This document shows, piece after piece, positions 1 through 6,914 of a stretch of DNA of 8,022 nucleotides. Position 1 is the first letter of the stretch. Every line of letters starts with the position of its first letter. Both the position numbers and the translations under genes were made by a program. Source of the stretch: UBA7236 sp964638865 (lineage in GTDB: Bacteria; Bacteroidota; Bacteroidia; Chitinophagales; BACL12). The stretch spans positions 1 through 8,022 of the forward strand of contig CAZXBG010000160.1 in NCBI GenBank assembly GCA_964638865.1. Direction: 5' to 3'. The notes beneath the pieces were generated by a model. It was not told where the DNA came from, made no database searches, and saw only the letters and a program-made list of their open reading frames with translations.

Positions 1-1
1 T

Positions 2-1474
2 TTATTGGTTTACAATACATTGTCGAGGCAGAAAGAGATATTTGAGCCTCTTAACGCTCCATTTGTTGGTATGTATGCTTGCGGTCCCACAGTTTACAGC
101 GAACCACATCTGGGAAATTGCAGAAGTTTTGTCTCTTATGATCTGATGTTTCGTTATTTATTGCATTTGGGATATCAGGTGCGTTATTTGAGAAATATCA
201 CCGATGCAGGGCATGTGGAAAGCACGAGTGGAGAGACTGGCGACAGAATAGGAAAACAAGCGAAACTGGAACAAATTGAACCGATGGAAATTGTGCAGAA
301 ATATTCTGTAAAATTTCATCAGATAATGGAAACATTAAATTGTTTACCTCCAAGTATAGAACCTACCGCAACAGGACATATTATTGAGCAGATTGAAATG
401 ACAAAAAAAATAATGGAGAAGGGATATGCTTATGAAACTGCGGAGGCCATTTATTTTGATGTAGATAAATATGCCAAAAATCATAATTATACAATTTTAA
501 GTGGTAGAAATCTTGACGACCAATTAGAAAATACCAGAGAACTGGATGGTCAGCAATCGAAAAAAAGCAGATTAGATTTTGCTTTGATGATAAAAGCAAA
601 AACCGAACATATTATGCGCTGGCCTTCCCCATGGGGAGATGTTTATCCGGGTTGGCATATTGAATGTTCTGCCATGAGTGAAAAATATTTGGGCAAACAA
701 TTTGATATTCACTGCGGTGGTATGGATCTTATTCCAACACATCACACCAATGAAATTGCACAAAGTGTTGCAAGTAATGATACTGACCCTGTTAAATATT
801 GGTTGCATCCAAATATGCTTACCGTGAATGGTCAGAAAATGAGTAAAAGTTTGGGCAATGCATTTTTACCAATAGAATTATTTGAAGGAACGCATCCTTT
901 ATTAGATCAGGGTTATAGTCCGATGACGGTGCGCTACTCCATGTTGCAGGCGCATTACAGAAGCACATTGGATTTCAGCAACGAGGCATTAAAAGCTGCG
1001 GAAAAGGGATTAAAACGTTTAATGAATGCCATTCAGTTATTAAATGGTTTAAGTGTTTCGGATACTGTAAATAATAAGGAAGAAGCGAATGTAAATAAAA
1101 TTTTATTCGCCACCTATGCTGCGATGAATAATGATTTTAATTCACCTCAAGCAATTGCCGAATTAAATGAAGCTGCCACTTTAATAAATACGTGGAACGA
1201 TTTACAAAATAAAAAGGCAAACATTAAACCCGAAACTTTAGCACGATTAAAAGATTTGTTACATAATTTTCTCTTTAATATTTTTGGTTTACTGGAAGAA
1301 AAGGAAAATAATAATGCCGCATTAAGTGGAGTTATGGATTTGGTGATAGATATTCGAAAAGATGCACGGGGAAACAAAGATTTTGCCACATCGGATAAAA
1401 TACGAGATGGATTAAAAGCTGCGGGAATTCAATTAAAAGACGGCAAGGAAGGCACAAGTTGGGATGTGGAGTAA
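2..1474 (+). CDS. cysS: Cysteinyl-tRNA synthetase (5' end cut by window edge)
   Basis: Class I aminoacyl-tRNA synthetase that charges tRNA-Cys with cysteine in the cytoplasm. Numbering from the TTG at base 5, the protein shows the HIGH-type signature as HLGN (35-38, within CGPTVYSEPHLGN) and a canonical KMSKS loop (278-282). The zinc/cysteine-binding residues are C26, C221 (in GWHIECSAMS), H246 and E250, matching E. coli C28, C209, H234 and E238 in spacing. The C-terminal part (about 370-489) fits the helical DALR/anticodon-binding region and ends in a normal stop. About 489 residues is close to full length for the family. The frame is open to base 2 (a Leu codon), and family members normally have a few residues before the 'YNTL' strand, so the TTG at 5 is probably not the true start; the ATG should lie just upstream of the window. 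The stretch HCGGMDLIPTHHTNE departs from the common HGGG-D-(x)2-FPHHENE form but keeps the metal ligands. This is a housekeeping gene; its closeness to the next gene (18 bases, no terminator seen) allows read-through. Confidence 0.96.
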   Translation, partial: LLVYNTLSRQKEIFEPLNAPFVGMYACGPTVYSEPHLGNCRSFVSYDLMFRYLLHLGYQVRYLRNITDAGHVESTSGETGDRIGKQAKLEQIEPMEIVQKYSVKFHQIMETLNCLPPSIEPTATGHIIEQIEMTKKIMEKGYAYETAEAIYFDVDKYAKNHNYTILSGRNLDDQLENTRELDGQQSKKSRLDFALMIKAKTEHIMRWPSPWGDVYPGWHIECSAMSEKYLGKQFDIHCGGMDLIPTHHTNEIAQSVASNDTDPVKYWLHPNMLTVNGQKMSKSLGNAFLPIELFEGTHPLLDQGYSPMTVRYSMLQAHYRSTLDFSNEALKAAEKGLKRLMNAIQLLNGLSVSDTVNNKEEANVNKILFATYAAMNNDFNSPQAIAELNEAATLINTWNDLQNKKANIKPETLARLKDLLHNFLFNIFGLLEEKENNNAALSGVMDLVIDIRKDARGNKDFATSDKIRDGLKAAGIQLKDGKEGTSWDVE

Positions 1475-1492
1475 ATAGATCAAACATATATC

Positions 1493-2284
1493 ATGGGCAA
1501 TTCATTCGATCCTGTTGCAGGCATTTATGATGACACTTTTTCGAATGCACTCATCGGAAAAGCCCAGCGTGATATCGTTTGGGAATATCTTCGCGGAAAA
1601 AATATTGAAAATAAAAACATACTGGAAATCAACTGTGGCACAGGTGTAGATGCAATTTTTTTATCTAAAAACAATACTGTTACCGCTTCAGATGCATCCG
1701 AGATTATGCTGAAAATTATAGAAGAAAAGATTCGACAAAATGCACTTCAACGAAGCTGTAAAACTCTTTTATGGGACTTAAATTATCCTTTTCCCGGCGA
1801 TGGCGTTGAAAAATTCGATCTCGTTTTTTCCAATTTTGGCGGATTGAATTGCTTATCACCCGAAGCACTAAAAAATTTATCCGGAGAATTATATAACCTG
1901 TTAAAACCAGACGGGAAAATGATATTTGTTGTGATGGGGAGAAAATGTATATGGGAATCCTTATATTTTATTCTTAAAGGAAAATTTAAATCAGCATTTC
2001 GAAGAAGGAGTAAACAAGTGATAAAAGCGCAATTAACTGAAAACACTTTTGTGGATACCTATTATTATTCACCCCGAGAACTGGTGTTGTTTTTTAAACA
2101 AAATTTCACATTAAGGAAAAAATTACCTGTTGGTTTTTTTATACCTCCGTCCTATCTTGAACCCTTTTTTAAACGCAAGAATCGATTATTACAATTTTTA
2201 TCCCAACTTGACCGGCGCGTGAATAATATAGGTATTTTGTCAAATTATGCCGATCATTACCTCATCGAATTGGAGAAGAGTTAA
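1493..2284 (+). CDS. Class I SAM-dependent methyltransferase
   Basis: A 263-residue Rossmann-fold methyltransferase of the Methyltransf_11/25 type, transferring a methyl group from S-adenosylmethionine to an unknown acceptor, probably cytosolic. The N-terminus carries the FDPVAGIYDDTF cap motif (5-16) common in small-molecule O-/N-/C-methyltransferases, which supports the ATG at 1493. Motif I is EINCGTG (45-51), the acidic residue ending beta-2 is D67 (TASDASEIM), and the motif IV region is FDLVFSNFGGLN (108-119). A LKPDGKMIFVV strand follows at about 137-147. The C-terminal 110 residues are rich in basic and aromatic residues (FKSAFRRRSK, FFIPPSYLEPFFKRK) and may hold the substrate lid; this is inference. 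There is no signal peptide or obvious membrane segment. It lies 18 bases after cysS and 30 bases before a radical SAM gene. No Shine-Dalgarno is visible. It could methylate the same product as the downstream enzymes; the substrate cannot be read from sequence. Confidence 0.9.
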   Translation: MGNSFDPVAGIYDDTFSNALIGKAQRDIVWEYLRGKNIENKNILEINCGTGVDAIFLSKNNTVTASDASEIMLKIIEEKIRQNALQRSCKTLLWDLNYPFPGDGVEKFDLVFSNFGGLNCLSPEALKNLSGELYNLLKPDGKMIFVVMGRKCIWESLYFILKGKFKSAFRRRSKQVIKAQLTENTFVDTYYYSPRELVLFFKQNFTLRKKLPVGFFIPPSYLEPFFKRKNRLLQFLSQLDRRVNNIGILSNYADHYLIELEKS

Positions 2285-2300
2285 CAAGAGACTAAATTTG
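2270..2300 (+). promoter_or_regulatory. Possible Bacteroidota sigma-A promoter (TTG-N20-TAAATTTG)
   Basis: The 30-base gap before the first radical SAM gene contains TAAATTTG at 2293-2300, an exact match to the Bacteroidota -7 consensus TAnnTTTG. A TTG at 2270-2272 lies 20 bases upstream, within the usual spacing for the -33 element. Transcription would start near 2305-2309, leaving a leader of only about 6-10 bases before the GTG at 2315. The -33 element falls inside the end of the methyltransferase gene. A six-position match can arise by chance in AT-rich DNA, so this is tentative. If real, it would let the five downstream genes be transcribed apart from cysS and the first methyltransferase. 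Confidence 0.35.
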
Positions 2301-2314
2301 CTGTATACATAAGC

Positions 2315-3691
2315 GTGAAAGTTCTACTAACACATGGTTATTTTCTGAGTGAAGATCTGAAAGAACAACAGATTATGAAGCCCTATGTTCCTTTGGGGAT
2401 ATTGTACATTTCAGGATACCTTGAAAAAAACGCCGTAGAAAATGAAGTTTTTGATTCTACCTTTTATAAACCGGAACACCTTCATCAATATATTTTAGAA
2501 CACAAACCACAATATATCGGTATTTATGTAAATCTGATGACGAAACTGCAGGTATTAAAAATTATTTCTTTTGTAAAAAATTTGCCGGAGTTATCAGAAA
2601 CAAAAATTATTTTAGGAGGACCTGAGGTTCGCAATCATGCAGATAAATTTTTAACGCACGGAGCTGATTATATTGTACTTGGAGAAGGAGAGGAAACTTT
2701 TTTGGAATTAGTGCAAGTATTAGAAACAAACGACAAAACAAAAATTGCTTTAGTAAATGGAGTTTGTTATTTAGGAGATAATGGTGCGGTGATAAAAAAT
2801 CAGGAAAGAAATAAAATAAAAGATATTGATGTGCTGCCTTTTCCAAATAGGAAAAAAGTAGACTTATTTAAATATTTAGAGGTATGGAAAAAACACCATG
2901 GAAAAAATGCAATTTCCATTTCCACCATGCGCGGTTGCCCTTATACCTGTAAATGGTGCAGTCGCGCGGTGTATGGTTTAAGTTACAGAAGACGCAGTGC
3001 AGAAATTACCGTGCAAGAAATTATTGCTATTCAAAAAGAATATGCACCCGACACATTATGGTTTGTAGATGATGTTTTTACGGTAAGTCATAAATGGTTG
3101 CAGGAATTTACATCCGAAATAAAGAAACAAAATGTTTCGGTACAATATGAATGTATAACGCGTGCCGATAGATTAAATGAAGAAGTTTTTCAATTACTAA
3201 AAGACAGTGGATGTTTTCGTGTATGGATAGGAGCAGAAAGTGGTTCTCAAAATATAATTGATGCAATGGATAGAAGAGTGGATGTTAACCAAGTACGGGC
3301 TATGATACAACTTGCAAAAAAATATCAGATTGAAGCAGGAACATTTATCATGCTCGGATATCCCGGAGAAACTGAAAGTGATATTACAGAAACCATTCAC
3401 CATTTAAAAACTTCCAATCCCGACCACTTTACAATAACTGTTGCTTATCCCATAAAAGGAACAGAATTATATCAGGAAACAGAACCTGATTTTATTGACC
3501 AATTGCCCTGGGAAAGTTCCACTGACAGAGATATCACCTTTAAAAGAACGTATAATGAAAAATATTATGCCTATGCGGTGCGACATGTAGTAAACGAGGT
3601 TAATTATTATAAAAAACATTCCCCTGTTTTTAAATTGAAGTCGCTGGCTGCCAAAGCAGGAATGTGGTATTTCAGAACCATCAAGTCATGA
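2315..3691 (+). CDS. B12-binding domain radical SAM protein (first of two)
   Basis: A 458-residue enzyme with the class B layout: an N-terminal cobalamin-binding-like Rossmann domain (about 1-150), a radical SAM barrel (about 195-385) and a short C-terminal region (about 400-458). The N-terminal domain shows PLGILYISGYL (26-36), GGPEV (101-105) and the typical GADYIVLGEGEETF (116-129). No DxHxxG cobalamin-ligand motif is seen, as is usual for this class. The [4Fe-4S] cluster motif is C208-x3-C212-x2-C215 (GCPYTCKWC), followed by LWFVDDVF (248-255) and WIGAESGSQ (304-312). Family members do SAM-radical chemistry, often methylating unactivated carbon through methylcobalamin, but some rearrange or cyclise instead, so the reaction here is unknown. 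The start is GTG: the frame is closed by TAA at 2282-2284, there is no ATG between, and MKVLLTHGYF forms the expected first beta strand. The gene overlaps the next by ATGA at 3688-3691. Automated annotation may label it a Mg-protoporphyrin ester cyclase (BchE-like); no other pigment genes support that. Confidence 0.92.
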   Translation: MKVLLTHGYFLSEDLKEQQIMKPYVPLGILYISGYLEKNAVENEVFDSTFYKPEHLHQYILEHKPQYIGIYVNLMTKLQVLKIISFVKNLPELSETKIILGGPEVRNHADKFLTHGADYIVLGEGEETFLELVQVLETNDKTKIALVNGVCYLGDNGAVIKNQERNKIKDIDVLPFPNRKKVDLFKYLEVWKKHHGKNAISISTMRGCPYTCKWCSRAVYGLSYRRRSAEITVQEIIAIQKEYAPDTLWFVDDVFTVSHKWLQEFTSEIKKQNVSVQYECITRADRLNEEVFQLLKDSGCFRVWIGAESGSQNIIDAMDRRVDVNQVRAMIQLAKKYQIEAGTFIMLGYPGETESDITETIHHLKTSNPDHFTITVAYPIKGTELYQETEPDFIDQLPWESSTDRDITFKRTYNEKYYAYAVRHVVNEVNYYKKHSPVFKLKSLAAKAGMWYFRTIKS

Positions 3692-4737
3692 AAAATAAAA
3701 TTCTGCTTATAACTCCGGGTTTTCCAAAGGATGAAAATGACAACACTTGCGTACCTTATTTACAGGATTATATAATAGCACTGAGTAAAAAAATTGGTAT
3801 TGATAATATTAAAGTAATATCCACCCAATATCCCTTTAAAAAAATTAATTATTTCTGGAATGGCATTGAAGTTATTCCATCGGGTGGTGAAAATAAAAAA
3901 TCGTTTCATTATTATTTTACTTTGAAACGCACAATGAAAAATATTTCGCGTTTATTTAAAAAAGAAAATTATGTTGTTCATGCCTTTTGGTTGGGAGAAG
4001 CAGCCTTTATCGGGAATAGAACCGCAAAAAAATACTTTACCCATTTGATAGTCACTTTAATGGGACAAGATGTTAAACCCGGCAACAGAGTTATGCAATA
4101 TCTTCAACGCGAAACTACCTGGTTCGTTGCACTGAGTAACAATCAGGCTGCAATATTTCATAATAATTATAAAATGGAACCGGATGATATCATTCCCTTT
4201 CCAATTCCAACAATAGATCCTAATACATTAAACTTTACCAGAGAAATTGACCTTTTATTTGCGGGCTCCCTGATAGATGTTAAACAACCATTTCAATTTA
4301 TTTCGATAGTTAAAAAGTTAAAAAATGAATTTCCTGATATTAAAGCAGTTATGGCGGGTGGAGGAAATTTGTCGGAGAAAATAAAACAACAAATAGAAGT
4401 AGAACAACTCAGTGCAAACATAAAATTGACGGGTACAGTGGAACGACCCAAAATGTTTGAATTAATGTCGCGATCAAAAATACTCGTGCATCCCTCTGCT
4501 TTTGAAGGACAATGCCTTGTGTATGCAGAAGCTCTTGCACATGGCATGTATGTATTAAGTTATGATGTAGGAAGGATAGAATCTACCGAAAAACACCAGA
4601 TATGCCTCTCTGAGCAGGAGTTTTGCGACAAAACCTACAATTTATTGACATCGGAACTTAATTTTACACCATTAGTGTTTATCAATCCGGAGGAAACAGT
4701 AAATTCTTATTGCAAGTTATATTATCCTGAAAAATAA
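3688..4737 (+). CDS. GT4-type glycosyltransferase (GT-B fold)
   Basis: A 349-residue group 1 glycosyltransferase that should move a sugar from a nucleotide-sugar donor to an unknown acceptor, probably at the cytoplasmic face of the membrane or in the cytosol. The N-terminal half begins with a beta strand KILLITPGFP (4-13), as expected for a GT-B acceptor domain, and contains HAFWLGEAAF. The C-terminal half holds the donor domain: FAGSLIDVKQP (from 191), a VMAGGG strand, LTGTVERPKMFELMSRSKILVHPS, and the EX7E retaining-GT motif as E273-GQCLVYA-E281, followed by ALAHG. An in-frame ATG at 3664 would add 8 residues inside the previous gene. I chose ATG 3688 because it gives the usual N-terminal strand and a 4-base ATGA overlap with the upstream stop. 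The stop is 1 base before the next gene. There is no transmembrane segment. Donor and acceptor cannot be read from the sequence. Confidence 0.9.
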   Translation: MKNKILLITPGFPKDENDNTCVPYLQDYIIALSKKIGIDNIKVISTQYPFKKINYFWNGIEVIPSGGENKKSFHYYFTLKRTMKNISRLFKKENYVVHAFWLGEAAFIGNRTAKKYFTHLIVTLMGQDVKPGNRVMQYLQRETTWFVALSNNQAAIFHNNYKMEPDDIIPFPIPTIDPNTLNFTREIDLLFAGSLIDVKQPFQFISIVKKLKNEFPDIKAVMAGGGNLSEKIKQQIEVEQLSANIKLTGTVERPKMFELMSRSKILVHPSAFEGQCLVYAEALAHGMYVLSYDVGRIESTEKHQICLSEQEFCDKTYNLLTSELNFTPLVFINPEETVNSYCKLYYPEK

Positions 4738-4738
4738 A

Positions 4739-6253
4739 ATGCAAAAAATAAAAGGCATCATATTATTTAATCCCAGAGCCACGAATTTTAAACCGAGAAT
4801 TCCGAATTCCGTTTTATCTGTTGCTGCTTCTATTGAGGGCAAATATGATTATGTGATAGTGGATGGTAATCTGGAATCAGATCCTCAACAAAAAATTGAA
4901 AATTATTTACAAAGCGGTAATTATAATGTATTTGCAAGTTCGGTAATGCCGGGACCTCAATTAAAACAGTCAATTCCTTTTTCTAAATTAATTCGTCAAA
5001 AGTATCCGGAAACAATAATTATTTGGGGAGGCTATTTTGCCAGTAACCAAGCAGGCGTTGTTATGGAATCCGGCTTTGTTGATCTTATAATTTATGGTCC
5101 TGGTGATCGCGCGTTTCCAAAATTATTGGATGCAATAAATAAGGAATTGCCTTTAGAATTAATTCCGAATCTCATTCATAAAAATGCAGATGGTAAAATA
5201 ATAAAGAATCACAAGGATGAATTATATGAACAGGATGAGCTTGCGCCTTTACCTTTTCAAAAATTAAATTCCTTCTACCCTATCACGAGATATTTAGGAA
5301 AAACCTGTTTAGGAACCAAAACAATTGCTTATCACAGCAGCATAGGTTGTCCGTTCAGTTGTGCATTTTGCGGCATAGTTCCCATATTTAATGCACGATG
5401 GAAAGGCAAATCGGCACAATTAATTTATAACGATATTAAATATCTGAAAGATAATTTTGGCGGTAATGCCATTGAGTTTCACGACAACAATTTTTTTGTT
5501 TCCGAAAAAAGAACGGTGGAATTTTGTGCGCTTATTAAAAAGGAGAACATGATATGGTGGGGTGAAGGAAGAATAGATACCGTTGATAAATACAGCGACG
5601 AATCATTAAAGATTATGCGCGATGCAGGCTGTAAAATGATATTTTTCGGAGCAGAGACCGGCAACGATAAAATATTAAAGATGATGGATAAAGGCGGTAC
5701 ACAAACAGGCGAACAAATTAAAAAATTCGCGGCCCGCATGAAAAAATTTGATATCATTCCCGAATATTCTTTTGTGCTTGGAACACCGGGACAATCGGAG
5801 GAAGAAGTGAATGCGCAAATTGATGAGGATATTCGTTTTATAAGAACTATTAAAGAAATTAATCCCGATACAGAAATTATTATTTATGTGTATAGTCCGG
5901 TGCCAACGGAAGGCAGCGAATTATATGAAGCAGTGAAAATGAACGGATTTCATTTCCCGGAAAAATTAGAGGATTGGGTATTACCGGCATGGGAAAATTT
6001 CGACCTGCGCAAAAATCCCCTTACACCCTGGCTCAAACCTTACATGATAGATAAAATCAAAAATTTTGAGACCGTTTTGAATGGATATTACCCAACGGTG
6101 AGCGATATTAAATTAAATACTACCAAAAGGAAAATAATTTCCCGTATTTCCTATTTGCGATATGCACTTCGTTTTTATAATTATCCTTATGAAATAAAAG
6201 CATTACAGAAATTTTGGTTGAAATACCGTCAACCCGAAACTGAAGGATTTTGA
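4739..6253 (+). CDS. B12-binding domain radical SAM protein (second of two)
   Basis: A 504-residue enzyme with the same two-domain layout as the upstream radical SAM protein but clearly different in sequence. The N-terminal Rossmann-type domain (about 1-150) has LFNPRA (9-14), YDYVIVDGN (36-44), IIIWGGYFAS (93-102) and FVDLIIYGPGDRAF (113-126). The last replaces the usual GEGE turn with GPGD. The radical SAM barrel (about 195-400) has C204-x3-C208-x2-C211 (GCPFSCAFCG), a FHDNNFF segment after beta-2, WWGEGRID, and FFGAETGNDKIL, a form of the SAM-binding GxE region. The C-terminal part (about 400-504) is longer than in the first enzyme and includes aromatic-rich DWVLPAWENFDLRKNPLTPW. The reaction is unknown; cobalamin-dependent C-methylation is one possibility. 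It begins 1 base after the glycosyltransferase stop and ends 1 base before the next methyltransferase, so translation is coupled. No Shine-Dalgarno is seen at its ATG. Homologues are scattered in biosynthetic operons, with no symbol I can assign. Confidence 0.92.
   Translation: MQKIKGIILFNPRATNFKPRIPNSVLSVAASIEGKYDYVIVDGNLESDPQQKIENYLQSGNYNVFASSVMPGPQLKQSIPFSKLIRQKYPETIIIWGGYFASNQAGVVMESGFVDLIIYGPGDRAFPKLLDAINKELPLELIPNLIHKNADGKIIKNHKDELYEQDELAPLPFQKLNSFYPITRYLGKTCLGTKTIAYHSSIGCPFSCAFCGIVPIFNARWKGKSAQLIYNDIKYLKDNFGGNAIEFHDNNFFVSEKRTVEFCALIKKENMIWWGEGRIDTVDKYSDESLKIMRDAGCKMIFFGAETGNDKILKMMDKGGTQTGEQIKKFAARMKKFDIIPEYSFVLGTPGQSEEEVNAQIDEDIRFIRTIKEINPDTEIIIYVYSPVPTEGSELYEAVKMNGFHFPEKLEDWVLPAWENFDLRKNPLTPWLKPYMIDKIKNFETVLNGYYPTVSDIKLNTTKRKIISRISYLRYALRFYNYPYEIKALQKFWLKYRQPETEGF
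6243..6247 (+). promoter_or_regulatory. Shine-Dalgarno-like AAGGA before the NPPY methyltransferase
   Basis: AAGGA lies 7 bases upstream of the ATG at 6255, inside the last codons of the second radical SAM gene. It is the only start in the run with a purine-rich site at a normal distance. The AGAAGGG at 6903-6909 ends 1 base before the 6911 start, too close to act in the usual way. In a phylum with weak Shine-Dalgarno use this may be chance, but it fits the chosen start. Confidence 0.3.
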
Positions 6254-6254
6254 A

Positions 6255-6914
6255 ATGCGTATCATAAAAAAAATTGCGCAATTATTTATTCAACCGGTGA
6301 TCAGAAAAAGAATTCACCGAACCTCTATTTATAATTGGAAGGATATTACCTTACATCTTCCTCCGGGAATTTTCCACCCTGCATATTTTTTCAGCACTCA
6401 GTTTTTATTACAGCATTTATTAAAATTAGATGTTGCGGGAAAAACATTTTTGGAACTTGGAGCGGGAAACGGACTAATCAGCATTTCCTCCGCAAAAAGA
6501 GGCGCTTTGGTTATATCAACCGATATCAGCGCAAAAGTGATCGATCTTCTTAAAGAAAATGCAATATCTAATAATGTTAAACTCACTATTATTCAGAGCG
6601 ATTTGTTCGACAATATCCCCGAACAAATAATTTCATTTATCGCCATCAATCCTCCATATTATCCAAAAACACCGCGCAACGAATTTGAACAGGCTTGGTA
6701 CTGTGGTGAAAATTTTGAATATTTTGAGAAGTTATTTCACCGGCTGACAAAATACCACGACGGGAACTCATTGGTTTTAATGGTATTATCAGAAGAATGT
6801 GACCTAAAACGTATAGGGTCCATTGCCTCTAAAAACAATTACAACCTGAATTTGAGAGAAAAAAAACGCATATATTGGGAAATGAATTATATTTTTGAGA
6901 TTAGAAGGGCATGA
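6255..6914 (+). CDS. Methyltransferase with NPPY motif (small-domain MTase)
   Basis: A 219-residue class I methyltransferase. Motif I is LELGAGNG (66-73), the acidic end of beta-2 is D90 (STDIS), SDLFD (115-119) precedes motif IV, and motif IV is NPPYYP (132-137). (D/N)PPY is the signature of enzymes methylating an amino or amide nitrogen, as in PrmC/HemK, TrmN6-type and rRNA N-methyltransferases, so a nitrogen target is likely but not proven. A segment LPPGIFHPAYFFST (35-48) before motif I resembles the substrate/SAM entry loop of small-domain (MTS-type) methyltransferases. The protein lacks the N-terminal helical domain of true PrmC (about 280 residues), and it sits among tailoring-type genes, so it is unlikely to be the release-factor methylase. 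The first 20 residues are basic and amphipathic (RIIKKIAQLF, VIRKRIHR). It starts 1 base after the preceding stop and overlaps the next gene by ATGA (6911-6914). Confidence 0.88.
   Translation: MRIIKKIAQLFIQPVIRKRIHRTSIYNWKDITLHLPPGIFHPAYFFSTQFLLQHLLKLDVAGKTFLELGAGNGLISISSAKRGALVISTDISAKVIDLLKENAISNNVKLTIIQSDLFDNIPEQIISFIAINPPYYPKTPRNEFEQAWYCGENFEYFEKLFHRLTKYHDGNSLVLMVLSEECDLKRIGSIASKNNYNLNLREKKRIYWEMNYIFEIRRA

Noticed and set aside
3664..3687. Upstream ATG as start of the glycosyltransferase
   Set aside because: It lies inside the previous gene and adds 8 residues with no family support. The ATG at 3688 gives the expected first beta strand and a 4-base coupled overlap.
2315..3691. BchE-type Mg-protoporphyrin ester cyclase or hopanoid (HpnP/HpnR) enzyme
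   Set aside because: Only the shared B12/radical SAM layout supports this. No chlorophyll or hopanoid genes are in the window, so a specific name would be overreach.
6335..6553. Second + strand frame inside the NPPY methyltransferase
   Set aside because: A shadow frame with no recognisable motif, fully inside a well-supported gene.
6255..6914. PrmC/HemK release-factor glutamine methyltransferase
   Set aside because: The NPPY motif agrees, but the protein is about 60 residues too short, lacks the N-terminal helical domain, and sits away from prfA.
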